A stretch of DNA of 16,596 nucleotides, taken from NCBI GenBank assembly GCA_965655465.1, contig CBFHGY010000047.1, positions 1-16,596 on the forward strand, given 5' to 3'. Positions 6,232 to 16,000 of the stretch are shown piece by piece (position 1 is the stretch's first letter; the number at the start of each line of letters is the position of its first letter). A program made the translations under genes and the position numbers. The notes beneath the pieces were generated by a model, which saw nothing but the letters and a program-made list of their open reading frames with translations, was not told where the DNA came from and did not search any database. Origin of the DNA: VMCP01 sp965655465 (GTDB lineage: Bacteria > Bacteroidota > Bacteroidia > NS11-12g > UBA955).

Positions 6232-7365
6232 ATGAAAAAGACTGGTACTCTTGTCTTTTTTCTACAAATATTATTAGGTTCTCCCACTGGAAATTTACAG
6301 TCACAAATAGATACCCTGTCCATTAAAACCATGGCAGGTCCTATTTATGACGCTAGAAATCCCACTACTACGACTGAATTCAAACTGCAACCCTCGCTTC
6401 ATCGGATTTCAATTGATCGTGGATTTATAATTCCGCATCACGATGATTTGTATCATCTGTATCAAAACACGCTTTCAGTTCAATATCAATATCTGAGAAA
6501 TGTTTTGGAAAGCAATAGTAAATTGGGCATCTCTGCTTATGCAGCGGACCTAGGAAGTGCCACTTTAGGTTGGGGTGCATCTTTGGGATTAAACTTAGAA
6601 CAAGTGCTATATAAAGCGTCCAAGGTTCATGCATATTGGGGTTTTATTATGGGTATCGGATATATTTCTAATCCGTATGATGTGGTTAATAATTCAAGAA
6701 ATCGCGCCATTGGAACCCATGGAAATGCATTTGGTCAATTGTATCTTGGAGGATCGCAAAAACTTTATAATGGGATCACTTTGGATCTTAATTTGCGTTT
6801 TTCACATTTTTCGAATGGTGCTTGGAAAGCTCCCAATTTAGGAATCAATATGCCGACGGTTTCTTTAGGAATTTCAAAAAAAATAAAAACAAATCCCATC
6901 ATTACTCAGCCCTTGCAGCGGGCAGTTTGGTCGCCTTTCGGTTCCCTTCGATTGGGAGGGAAGAGTTTGGATATTGATGATACTAGGTTATTTTTAATTC
7001 CAGTGATGGAACTGGGGATATCGTATTCCATGAGCGGAAGTGCGCGACTGCGTTTTGCTTTAGCGGCGCAGGCTGATCCCTTTTACCGGTTTCAAAAGTT
7101 TGAACCCATTTCGCCCTTTACCTTTAGCAATGGAGTGGATCTTGGCATTTCTGTTGGCTATCATAAGAGATGGGGTGCTTGGGGCATGCTCGCAGATCTA
7201 GGTTGGTATGTATATAAACCCAGCAGGGGTTATAAAACCCCTTATTTTGAGGCGTTGGGCATGACCTATGAAGTAGATCGCAATTTTACCTTAATCGGGC
7301 GATTAAAAGCAAATAAAACAACCGCAGACCTTATCGAATGGGGTGTTGTTTATCATCTGAAGTGA
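6232..7365 (+). CDS. PagL-like outer-membrane lipid A deacylase (acyloxyacyl hydrolase family) homologue
   Basis: The 377-residue product begins with a signal peptide-like segment (MKKTGTLVFFLQILLG) and is made of alternating strands typical of an outer-membrane barrel. The stretch FSHFSNGAWKAPNLGIN (190-206) matches the active-site region of PagL, which removes the 3-O acyl chain from lipid A: His192 and Ser194 line up with catalytic His126 and Ser128 of Pseudomonas PagL, followed by the conserved PN-x-G. The third catalytic residue, Glu140 in PagL, corresponds to Asn206 here. The protein is about twice the size of classical PagL (about 150 residues in mature form), with an N-terminal and a C-terminal extension. 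The gene starts 7 bases after exbD, so it probably belongs to that operon, and ends at the shared hairpin. Family membership is fairly sure; enzymatic activity is not. Confidence 0.72.
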   Translation: MKKTGTLVFFLQILLGSPTGNLQSQIDTLSIKTMAGPIYDARNPTTTTEFKLQPSLHRISIDRGFIIPHHDDLYHLYQNTLSVQYQYLRNVLESNSKLGISAYAADLGSATLGWGASLGLNLEQVLYKASKVHAYWGFIMGIGYISNPYDVVNNSRNRAIGTHGNAFGQLYLGGSQKLYNGITLDLNLRFSHFSNGAWKAPNLGINMPTVSLGISKKIKTNPIITQPLQRAVWSPFGSLRLGGKSLDIDDTRLFLIPVMELGISYSMSGSARLRFALAAQADPFYRFQKFEPISPFTFSNGVDLGISVGYHKRWGAWGMLADLGWYVYKPSRGYKTPYFEALGMTYEVDRNFTLIGRLKANKTTADLIEWGVVYHLK

Positions 7366-7388
7366 TTCCCCATAGATTTTTGGGAATC
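7364..7388. terminator. Shared hairpin between convergent genes
   Basis: GATTCCC (7364-7370) pairs perfectly with GGGAATC (7382-7388), with an 11-nt loop containing five T. The left arm starts within the stop codon of the PagL-like gene and the right arm ends one base before the stop codon of the gene on the other strand. Its position between converging genes suggests termination in both directions, though no long T-run follows on either side. Confidence 0.6.
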
Positions 7389-8531
7389 TTAGTATAATTC
7401 TGTTCCTAAAATATATTTCACATAAAATCCAGCGCTGAATGCAAATTGCTTTTTTTCCAAATGCCAAATGGGCTCGAATCGGAAATCAAAAATGCAAGTT
7501 TTTGGAATTAGTACTCCCATCCATTGATATCGCGCCATGATGAAATTACGATAATGGTCGAATTTATATGGATTATTAATTTGTTCACTTAGAAAAAGTT
7601 GTGCTCCTAATGGAGCAAAAAATTCTTCGGCGTAATAATGGGAAACCACGATTTGATGGGCATTGTTTGGAAATAAATGAATTTGATTATATAGCCCATG
7701 TCCATCTTTAAATGAGGTTGTTAATTTAGGAGAAAAGTCTTGAGAACCTAAAACTACAGTTTCAAAACGAAGTTTGGAATGGTAATCGTATCGCAAACCT
7801 ATACTGCCATTCCATTTATTCTGAACAGGTTTACCTATTGCCAGAGATTCTCCCCCTTGGTGGTAAACCAAACTGCTGATGGGAATTGATATATGATGTT
7901 TGTTTTTATTGGAGGTTAAATGTACCGCAGAGTGCCAACCGAAAGAGATAATTTCTTGTTGAGAAGTTTCACTTATGGCTAACTGTCTCCAATCAAGCCA
8001 AAGATCAGATTCGAAATGCGTATTTTTATATAGGTATTGTACTCCATATTCAATTGGGCGGGTAAGCGCCAACTCATAGTTATAAAGCGGTTCGTATAAT
8101 CGGTGCCGGGTTGCACCGTGAAGAGATCCTAAAATAAGGTGCTGCCTTTGATTAAATTGATGTTGCAGCTGGATTAACGGTAAGACCTTGGTTTTATTAA
8201 ATCCTCCGTATGGAAGATTCAACATTGCACCAATAGATACTTTTGATTTTTCGGCGATAATTCTTTGAAATCCGCCCGTAACTTGAACTCCATAAAAGGT
8301 TTGACCTGGATTATGGGCTTCCATAAATTCGTTGTTTTTAAGATAATGAAGCGCTTGAAAACCAAATCCATTTGATCGACTTTGGAGTTTTAATGCTGGG
8401 TAAAATCCAGAATCTTCTTGACTAAAATCTTTAAAATGAGTTCCATTAAAGATAGGATTATCTAATTGACCCCATAGGAGGTTTACACCAAACTTTAGGC
8501 ACAGAACTATGCATAAAAAGGGCCTCAACAT
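7389..8531 (-). CDS. Predicted outer-membrane beta-barrel protein of unknown function
   Basis: The 380-residue product has an N-terminal signal peptide-like segment (LRPFLCIVLCLKFGVNLLWG, probable cleavage before Gln22) and then alternating polar and hydrophobic strands rich in aromatic residues, with turns such as GGFQ, NQRQH, YDYHSK. It ends in YVKYILGTELY, a strand with a terminal aromatic residue as in many barrels. The segment around residues 133-160 (ILGSLHGATRHRLYEPLYNYE) looks like a conserved signature, but I cannot name the family. It does not show the N-terminal motif of PorP/SprF. It is last in the ABC-TPR operon, 12 bases after the TPR gene, which suggests an outer-membrane partner of that unit; this is inference. 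A Wzi-like or transport-pore role are both possible. Confidence 0.7.
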   Translation of the reverse strand: MLRPFLCIVLCLKFGVNLLWGQLDNPIFNGTHFKDFSQEDSGFYPALKLQSRSNGFGFQALHYLKNNEFMEAHNPGQTFYGVQVTGGFQRIIAEKSKVSIGAMLNLPYGGFNKTKVLPLIQLQHQFNQRQHLILGSLHGATRHRLYEPLYNYELALTRPIEYGVQYLYKNTHFESDLWLDWRQLAISETSQQEIISFGWHSAVHLTSNKNKHHISIPISSLVYHQGGESLAIGKPVQNKWNGSIGLRYDYHSKLRFETVVLGSQDFSPKLTTSFKDGHGLYNQIHLFPNNAHQIVVSHYYAEEFFAPLGAQLFLSEQINNPYKFDHYRNFIMARYQWMGVLIPKTCIFDFRFEPIWHLEKKQFAFSAGFYVKYILGTELY

Positions 8532-8543
8532 GCTGCAAAGTAC

Positions 8544-10346
8544 TTAAAATCCGCGAAGTTTTCGAAACTGAATTCGGGCTTCAGCCACAAAAAGGGATTG
8601 TGTATAATTAACAATGAGTTTTTCAAAGGTCTCTTGCGCTTTTTGGGCTTGATTTAGTTTAAATAATTGAATTTGAGCTAAAGCAAAAAGCGCGTTATCG
8701 GCTAAAATATCATTGGGATAAATATCTACCAATTTTCCGTAGGTTTCGGCCGCTGCTTCAAACAAACCTTGTTCTTCAAAAATTTGAGCTTTCATCAGCA
8801 TGACCTCATCGTTTAATGAATGAGTTGGAAAATCTGTATTGATCTTTTGAATATAATTCAATGCAGAATCAAATTGTCGCTGTTTCTGATAAAATCGAGC
8901 GCGCGAATACCACTCCAAAGCAGTATAGTTACTGTCGATTCCCAAGTTATCGGTAATACACAGGGAAAGTTCCATGGCATCGTTTGCAATCAATTGGGTG
9001 GTAGCCCCTTTAAGAACATCAAGTTGCATATTCGCCCATTCATAATCACCGCGATAAAAGGAGAGCTCGGCTCTTTTAAATTTTGCTAACTGTCCTATTG
9101 GGTCGCTTTCAAATACTTTTTCGACTTGAGCCAATAGTAATTCGCTTTGATACACATCGCCAAGTTGGATTTTTAATTCAGCCAGAGCTATTTTAGCTTC
9201 CGCTGTTGTTTTTTTATCTAAATACGGTGATTGTGTATAGGCATCTAAAATGCGTACTGCTGAATCTTTTAAATTTTTATCTAGTAATCGCTTAGACCAA
9301 ATAATTGCAGCCGGTAACGTACTATTGCTGGGGCCGTTTTCTGCGATAAATACAGAAATATCAGAATCAAATTTTTGCGGTAATGGCAAATTTTGTTCTT
9401 CAGAATATTCTGCGTTTAATTCAAACCATCGACTTCGAGCTTCGTAGTAGTTATAACCATATTCTCCTTTTTCGATGCAATAATCAAGGCATTTAATGGC
9501 TGTTTTTAAATCTTTATTACTGGCGCATAGAAAAGAAAGTTGGTATAAACGATAACCATCTTCTTTAAGTCGGAGGTCTAAGGAACGGGTGAACACAAAT
9601 GCTTTTTCCCAGTCTTGTAATTGCACAAAAGTCCAATTTAACCACTCATTTAAACCCTGAACAGTAGGGTATTGCCGAATTTTTACGAGCAATAAATCTT
9701 GCAGCGCAGCGATATCCGCAGAATCAGTGATATAGGTATCAAATATGCGTTTGAGTTGGTCGTAAGGAGTATTGGCACGAACGATCATGTCTAAATAGCG
9801 TTCTAGGGCTTGAAGCCTTTTGCCTTTCTTCATTTCGAGAAGTGCAATTTCATTTGATAACCGGGGATTTTGACCGAAAATATCTTCGGTTTGAATAAGT
9901 ATATCTAGCGCTTCATCTGTCATATCCCGCATTTGAAAACGTTCTGCTGCTTGGAGCGCTAGATTGATATTGTCTTGTGCTTTTTCTAATATTAACCGAT
10001 AAAGTTTTTGATTGCTTTTGTTATCAGGATCTTCTTGCGTATTTATCCAGCATTCGTCTACCATGAAGATTAAGGGATATCCCGTGATTTTTGCCATTCT
10101 GCGTGTAGTTTTACGCGCTTTTTTATATTCTTTTGAATGATTCAGACATTGCAAATAATTTTCATAGTATTCGCTATTTTCAGGGTGTTTTTCTTGGAGT
10201 TCTTCGTATAAAATTTGGGCTTTCGCAAACTCTTGTTTATTATATAGCGAACGGGCAAGTCTGGCATTATCTTGACCGTATAGGGCCTCTACACATCCAA
10301 ATAGGAAAAACCAAACAAAAGCACTATGTTTTCGAAATATACTCAT
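8544..10346 (-). CDS. Secreted tetratricopeptide-repeat protein
   Basis: The 600-residue product has an N-terminal hydrophobic segment (residues 9-17) after a basic start (MSIFRKHSA). Cys18 in LFGC could be a lipobox, though Phe at -2 is unusual; cleavage at LYG-Q (about residue 24) by signal peptidase I is the alternative. The rest is helical, with TPR-like pairs at about 28-68 (ARSLYNKQEFAKAQILYEEL), 375-413, and a run at 475-600 ending in a BamD/YbgF-like arrangement (ALFALAQIQLF, KAQETFEKLIVNY). TPRs mediate protein contacts. Its ATG shares a base with the TAA of the ABC exporter gene (TAATG), so translation is coupled, and the barrel gene follows after 12 bases. A periplasmic or outer-membrane scaffold between exporter and barrel is likely but unproven. 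Confidence 0.82.
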   Translation of the reverse strand: MSIFRKHSAFVWFFLFGCVEALYGQDNARLARSLYNKQEFAKAQILYEELQEKHPENSEYYENYLQCLNHSKEYKKARKTTRRMAKITGYPLIFMVDECWINTQEDPDNKSNQKLYRLILEKAQDNINLALQAAERFQMRDMTDEALDILIQTEDIFGQNPRLSNEIALLEMKKGKRLQALERYLDMIVRANTPYDQLKRIFDTYITDSADIAALQDLLLVKIRQYPTVQGLNEWLNWTFVQLQDWEKAFVFTRSLDLRLKEDGYRLYQLSFLCASNKDLKTAIKCLDYCIEKGEYGYNYYEARSRWFELNAEYSEEQNLPLPQKFDSDISVFIAENGPSNSTLPAAIIWSKRLLDKNLKDSAVRILDAYTQSPYLDKKTTAEAKIALAELKIQLGDVYQSELLLAQVEKVFESDPIGQLAKFKRAELSFYRGDYEWANMQLDVLKGATTQLIANDAMELSLCITDNLGIDSNYTALEWYSRARFYQKQRQFDSALNYIQKINTDFPTHSLNDEVMLMKAQIFEEQGLFEAAAETYGKLVDIYPNDILADNALFALAQIQLFKLNQAQKAQETFEKLIVNYTQSLFVAEARIQFRKLRGF

Positions 10347-12169
10347 TAAGAAGCGAAGTAGTCTGCGGGATCAATTTGACGTTCCACCATTTGTTTGTAG
10401 ATACTATTTTCAAGGTTCATAAGATCTTTATGTGTGCCATTTTCTACAATTTGACCTTTTTTCATGACCCATATTTGATCCGCATTTTTAATAGTACTCA
10501 AGCGGTGTGCAATAACCAACGAGGTTCGATGTTGCATTAATTTCTGAAGGGCTTCTTGTACGAAATGCTCGCTTTCTGAATCGAGCGCCGATGTGGCTTC
10601 GTCAAGTATCAATAATTTTGGATTGCGTAGAATGGCCCGAGCGATTGCAATGCGTTGTTTTTGACCTCCTGACAACTTCATGCCGCGATCGCCTACTTGG
10701 GTATTGAATCCTTCGGGAAATTCTTCAATGAAATCTAAAGCGAAGGCTTCTTTTGCTGCATTTCGAATCTCCTGTTCCGTAGCGTCTGGATTTCCGTAAC
10801 GGATATTTTCATAAATGCTTCCCCCGAAAAGGGAAACTTCTTGGGGTACCAGGGCGAGTTGACTGCGGTATTCTTGTAGATTTATTTCAGATATTGGATT
10901 ATCACCAAGTAGGATTTGTCCTTCTTGAGCTTGATAAAATTGATATAAAAGGGCGGTAAGCGTAGATTTTCCAGAGCCACTAGCTCCAACTAGAGCAGTT
11001 GTTTTTCCGGGTAATAATTCCATATTGATATTATTCAATACGCGAGTTTCGGGTCGAGAAGGATAGGCGAAACTGAGGTTTTTAATGATGATAGGAGCAT
11101 CAAGTTTGCGTACAAGGTCACTTTGATTGCTCTCTCGTGGCGCATCGATGATATCGAGAACACGTTCTATGGCGCCAAGGGTTTTTTGTATCTGTACAAA
11201 TTGTTCGGCCATTCCACCCATAGAAGTTCCCACAAAAGCGGTTAAAAGCATAAAATTAAAGAGCTCTCCGATAGGCATTTTTCCAGCTTGAACCATGCCT
11301 AGTCCTAAATAAATAAGCCAAACAATAGCACCAAACATACAAATAATGATGAAGGAGCTAAAAGCCCCACGCCAATACCCTCTTTTGATGCTTTCTTTTC
11401 TTAAGAAATCCGCATTTTCGGCATAGCGATCGGTCTCAAACTGTTCATTGGTGAATGCTTTAACATTTACGATTCCCGAGGTGGTTTCTTCAACGATAAT
11501 GTTATTATTGGCCGTAATATCCTGAACTTCCTTAGAAATTTTTCGGATAAATTTCCCAAAAAACAAGGCAATTACAATCACAACGGGGATACTGGCTAAC
11601 ATGTAGATTGCTAGTTCTGGTGAGCTGGTAAAAATAAGTATGATGCCAGCAATCATTACCAGTACTTGTCGGATAAAAAAAGCTAAATTGGTGGTAAAGG
11701 CATCTTGAATTTGAGCGATATCGGCACTGAAACGACTCAAAATTTCACCTGTTCGGTGGCTGCCAAAAAAATGCATATTTTGACTTACTACGGACTTAAA
11801 TAAATCTGTTCTCAGTCCTTTAGTCATATCTTCGGTTACTCTAACGTAAAGGGATATGCGCAAGAAACTAAATATAGCCTGAACGGCAAACAAAATAATA
11901 AAATATTGGGCAATTTCCTGAATCCTTTCGGTGCTTGGTGCAGTAGAAACACCTCCATTTTTGTATACAAAAACACCGTCCATCATGTTACCAAGTAGTT
12001 TGGGAAAAAGGATGGATGCGCCAGCCGAAATAGCCAAGAAAAGCGTTCCTAGAGCGAAAAGCCAGCGATTGGTTTTACTCATGTAACGGAACAAGCGCAT
12101 TGAATTCTTTAGATTTTCTCGGCTGAATTTAACTTTAGGGATTTCTCTATCTATTTTTCGGGATGACAT
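10346..12169 (-). CDS. MsbA-type ABC exporter, fused permease and ATPase
   Basis: The 607-residue product is a half-transporter that works as a homodimer in the inner membrane; the MsbA/multidrug (ABCB) subfamily exports lipids, lipid A or drugs. I chose the ATG at 12169 over a TTG at 12184 that lies in a -7-like box. The membrane domain (about 30-330) has six helices, for example at 37-56, 88-108 and 164-181. The ATPase domain has Walker A GASGSGKS (395-402), Q-loop Gln443, signature LSGGQ (499-503), Walker B LLILDE (519-524) and the switch His554 (VIAHRLSTI). All catalytic residues are intact. It opens a three-gene - strand operon and is divergent from comF. The substrate cannot be told; the TPR and barrel genes downstream point to an envelope component. 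Confidence 0.92.
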   Translation of the reverse strand: MSSRKIDREIPKVKFSRENLKNSMRLFRYMSKTNRWLFALGTLFLAISAGASILFPKLLGNMMDGVFVYKNGGVSTAPSTERIQEIAQYFIILFAVQAIFSFLRISLYVRVTEDMTKGLRTDLFKSVVSQNMHFFGSHRTGEILSRFSADIAQIQDAFTTNLAFFIRQVLVMIAGIILIFTSSPELAIYMLASIPVVIVIALFFGKFIRKISKEVQDITANNNIIVEETTSGIVNVKAFTNEQFETDRYAENADFLRKESIKRGYWRGAFSSFIIICMFGAIVWLIYLGLGMVQAGKMPIGELFNFMLLTAFVGTSMGGMAEQFVQIQKTLGAIERVLDIIDAPRESNQSDLVRKLDAPIIIKNLSFAYPSRPETRVLNNINMELLPGKTTALVGASGSGKSTLTALLYQFYQAQEGQILLGDNPISEINLQEYRSQLALVPQEVSLFGGSIYENIRYGNPDATEQEIRNAAKEAFALDFIEEFPEGFNTQVGDRGMKLSGGQKQRIAIARAILRNPKLLILDEATSALDSESEHFVQEALQKLMQHRTSLVIAHRLSTIKNADQIWVMKKGQIVENGTHKDLMNLENSIYKQMVERQIDPADYFAS

Positions 12170-12181
12170 AAACGCAAAAAA

Positions 12182-12189
12182 CAAAGTTC
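12182..12189 (-). promoter_or_regulatory. Possible -7 box for the ABC-TPR-barrel operon
   Basis: On the - strand GAACTTTG resembles TAnnTTTG with one mismatch at the first base. It lies 12 nt before the ATG at 12169. No TTG at suitable distance is seen upstream, so the call is weak. The intergenic region to comF (about 90 bases) must hold both divergent promoters. Confidence 0.3.
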
Positions 12190-12258
12190 GTTATTTTTCA
12201 TGGTGTTTGGGGGCATTCTTTGAATCCGTTGTTTAAATGGGGGAAAAGCTTCGATGAA

Positions 12259-12951
12259 ATGAAATGGAAAGATTGGTTAGATATCTTGTTTCCAAGATAT
12301 TGTGTAGTATGTGGCAAGGTTGTTTTTGAATCGTATGAGCGTTATTTGTGTATTTCTTGTTATGCCGATTTACCCTTGTATATGTTCTCTATATGTTCAA
12401 ATAGTCCGGTTGTAAAAACCTTTTGGGGCCGTTGTGAGGTTACGTATGGAAGTGCTCTTTTGTTGTACAATTCACAATCGGTTTATGCGCAATTAATAAA
12501 GGAAATAAAATACCGAGATCGGCCAGATTTGGGCCATCACTTGGGGTATTTGTTAGGGCAACGTTTGTTTCGATTGAATCGGAATGAAATTACGCAAGTG
12601 GATTTGTTATTACCCGTTCCCATGACCCGTAAAAAGCAATTATCTAGGGGTTATAATCAAGCCGAATACATCGCAAAGGGTTTGGCCACTGCATTGCAAA
12701 TAAGATATGATAATTCCTACCTGAAGCGGGTAAAAAATCGCAGTTCCCAAACCCGGAAATCGCGATTTGATCGCTGGCTGAATGCGAAATCGGTCTACCA
12801 ATGTTCTCCATTGCCAACATATATTAAACATGTGGCAATTATCGATGACGTATTAACGACGGGAGCCACAATCGAGAGTTGTATCGATGCAATTCGGGCG
12901 AAAAACGATGTAAAAGTATCTGTTTTTGCCTTGGGATATACAGCTACTTAG
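12259..12951 (+). CDS. comF: ComF family protein (Zn-finger phosphoribosyltransferase-like)
   Basis: ComF proteins are cytosolic and are needed for DNA uptake in competent bacteria such as Bacillus and Haemophilus; many species that are not known to be competent also have one. From the ATG at 12259 the product is 230 residues. The N-terminus MKWKDWLDILFPRYCVVCGK is the usual ComF start, with a four-Cys zinc site C-x2-C-x12-C-x2-C (15, 18, 31, 34). The phosphoribosyltransferase-like domain has the LLPVPMTRKKQLSRGYNQAE motif and the PRPP-binding loop VAIIDDVLTTGAT near the C-terminus. A TTG at 12220 would add 13 residues and is less likely. The gene stands alone, divergent from the ABC operon; no other competence genes are in view. 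Confidence 0.9.
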   Translation: MKWKDWLDILFPRYCVVCGKVVFESYERYLCISCYADLPLYMFSICSNSPVVKTFWGRCEVTYGSALLLYNSQSVYAQLIKEIKYRDRPDLGHHLGYLLGQRLFRLNRNEITQVDLLLPVPMTRKKQLSRGYNQAEYIAKGLATALQIRYDNSYLKRVKNRSSQTRKSRFDRWLNAKSVYQCSPLPTYIKHVAIIDDVLTTGATIESCIDAIRAKNDVKVSVFALGYTAT

Positions 12952-13025
12952 GGGTTCAAGCGTCAGTTTTATCACATAATACCGAGCTTCTTGTTTAAGT
13001 TTTTACATTTCGGCATTAAATTGGT

Positions 13026-13033
13026 TATTTTTG
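13026..13033 (+). promoter_or_regulatory. Candidate -7 box for the large surface protein gene
   Basis: TATTTTTG matches TAnnTTTG exactly and lies 17 nt before the ATG at 13051. No TTG at 17-23 bp upstream is found; TTTTAC at 13001-13006 is the nearest T-rich candidate. The preceding bases (12952-13025) hold only an imperfect inverted repeat (12978-12985 with 13010-13017) and no clear comF terminator. Confidence 0.45.
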
Positions 13034-13050
13034 TTGATTAAGAAAATTGA

Positions 13051-16000
13051 ATGATGAAGAGATTTCTACTAGTTGTTTGGGCGATGGTTGCAGGTGCAAC
13101 GGCCCTTCAAGCTCAAAGAACATCGATGTCGTTGAGCGGCGTACTAATGCCTCAATATATGGCTTCCGGTTCATCGAGTTCCGAACTCATAACTTATACC
13201 CGCATGCGTGTTGGTCCTTTCAATCCGAATTCATCCTATAAATACATCGCTCGTTGTTTTGAAGCTAGCGAGTTAGATACTTCCGTTTTACTAGCAGGAC
13301 ACGGGGGTGTGGTTTATGATGATAATGGAACACACAGATATGTTACCTCTCACTCTTTTTCGAGTGCAGGCGGTCACGATACCCTAAAAACAGATTTTAT
13401 GGGTTTTGCAGAATTATGGATTGGTTTTGTAGGAGATGGCAATACTATCTTTAAGGATGGTAAAGCTGTTTATGCAGGATTAACCATGATTGGCCTTGCG
13501 AATAGCGATACAAGTTATCATTATGCAATGGATTCTATGACGGTGATTTCTTTTGGAACGGGTTCTGGCTCTAACGAAGGAACTGCCATTTATGGAGAAT
13601 CTTATGCGAACGAAACCAATTATGTATCTATTTATGACAATAAAGATGCCGTAGGCAGACCTTTATCGGTTACGACGGTAGAAAGTGGAAAATATTCTGG
13701 TGCGACTTTAGCCAATTTGGCTTCTTTTTACAACAATAATGTATTCAAAAAGTCTAAAATGTGGGGTACCATAATCCCAAATGATGGAAAAGATGGAGTA
13801 CGTTCGATAATCAGATGGTCTGCTGCGGGTTTATTGCAGTACAACCAGAAAGATAGCGATGGTGTTTGGGGAAGCAGTACCGATACGCGGTCTCCAAGTG
13901 GGGGCACAAGTGCAATCGTGATTAGCAAATCTAATGCACCTTTGATCGCTCCTGAAATTTCTTTTGAAACTACAGCCGGTTACTTCAGTGAGAAAGAAGC
14001 GGTGGGTTATGTGGTAATTCAAAGAAAATATAGCAATGAAGATCCCCAATCAGTTGAAGTAAGTATTACTGGGGGTAGCGCAACAGATAAAGACGATTAC
14101 ACTCAGAATTTTAGCAAAACAATTACTTTCGCAGCTGGTGCCGATGCAACAGATACTGTAAAAGTTAATATCTTACAAGATGAAATAGCTGAAGGTTCAG
14201 AAAATATATTTTTCCGTATTGAAAATGCTCAAAATGCACTCTTGGGAAGCAATAAAACGCATGAATTGGTGCTTGTTGATGATGATCAATTGGGAATTTC
14301 AATGGCAAGCTCACTGTTGAAGGTTAGTGAAAATGCCGGTACTTTAAGCATTGAAGTTAAAACCGATCGCGCAGTAAAAGAGCCTGTAGAACTTAGTTTA
14401 ATAATCAAGAGTAATACAGACAGTACCCGAATTCCTCAAGAATTTGCCTTGGGCAAAGTGAATACGCGTGATACCACCTTTTTTGTAGGAAAAACTACTG
14501 GAAGAGACTCGGTTAAGTTAACTGCTTATATTGGAGACGACCTCGTTTACGATTGGGATGATAGTGTTGTTGTAGTGATTCGAAAGAAAAATGGACTGGG
14601 TACAATTAAAGACAGTACTTGTCTGGTTATCATTCGTGATAATGATGGACCTTCTACTATTCGTATGGTAAGTCCGTCAATAACGGTATCAGAAGCCGTT
14701 GGGTCTGTTGCAGTTAAAATTCTTGTAGTTGAGAAAAAGGATGCTGGGGCTGACTTCGCTTTACGTTATTTAACGGCAGAAAGCACGGCAAAAGCAGGCT
14801 TAGATTTAACGTTTAATCCCGTATCTCAAATTAAAAGTATCGATGGTAACAGTCCCGATACATTGGTGTTTAATATCCCCATTAAAGAAGACGATGAATA
14901 TGAGGGTATAGAATATGCGAAGTTCGGATTAATCAATGTTTCGAATACCATTATATCTAAGCCCGATACCTTTAGAATTTCGATTTTAGATAATGATTTA
15001 CCCATATATACCATAGCCAAGATAAACAAACAAACTAAGTCCGACGGTCAGGTTGATTCACTAGGGGTTCGTTGCCGCATTCAAGGAGTGGTTTATGGCA
15101 CTAATACCCGCAGCTCGGGTCTTGGATTTACCTTGCGCGATTACACCGGAGGCATTGGTGTGTTCTCTGCGTCTTCAAACTTTGGATACAATGTAAAGGA
15201 GGGAGATTCTGTAATGATTCAAGGTACAATTGGTCAGTTTCAAGGAACGGCACAAATTCTAGATTTGGATACCGTTATTCGTCGTTTATCAGGAATGACT
15301 CTTAAAAATGCACGTTTGGTTACTGCTATTAATGAAGGCTCTGAGTCGGATTTAGTTGAAATGCAAAGAGTAAAATTGGTAGACCCTCTTGAATGGCCAG
15401 AGTCGCCTTTGAATGCCAATGCATGGGCTTATGTGAGAATTGAAGGATCTACCGGCCGCATTGATACCTTATATATCGACGCAGAATCTGATATAGACGG
15501 TTCTCCAACTCCTAATGGATATTTGAATATTAAAGGAATAGGCGTTCAATTTGATAATAAAGCACCTTATAAGGAGAAATATTTCCTTGCGCCTCGTAGT
15601 CTTAAAGATTTTGGCCCTGCTAGTTTACCGATTATCCGTTTTGAGTCAACTACTGCCGAAATTACAGAATTAGCGGATTCATTGGTTATGAACTTGCGGG
15701 TTGCTCCAACCGATGAAAATTTCAAAGTAGATGTTGTTCACATTGGCGGAACCGCAGTGTCTCCAACCGATTTTGACTATACTACTCGTACGGTTAATGT
15801 TATTAAGAATCAGAATTTCTTTGTGGTAAAAGCAAATATTTCTGATGATTTAGACGGAGATGGAACGAAAACATTAGTTCTAGCCTTACGCAATGTAGTG
15901 GGCCCTGGCAGTATTGGTGCCGATTCTGTATTGAACGTTACCATATTAGACAATGAGCCAAGCCGCGTGAAAAATTTTGCCGACGCTTCGATTCAATTAT

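Noticed and set aside
7389..8531. PorP/SprF-type T9SS membrane protein
   Set aside because: The typical N-terminal motif (QFSQYM...NPAYAG type) is absent and the strand pattern differs; kept as an unnamed barrel.
10133..10540. 135-codon open frame on + opposite the TPR and ABC genes
   Set aside because: It spans the junction of two solid - strand genes and has no family features.
12259..12951. comF as a marker of a competence or foreign DNA island
   Set aside because: No other competence gene, integrase or repeat lies nearby, and comF is widespread in genomes without known competence.
12978..13017. Terminator for comF
   Set aside because: AATACCGA and TCGGCATT pair with one mismatch but enclose a 24-nt loop and no T-run follows; too weak to list as a feature.
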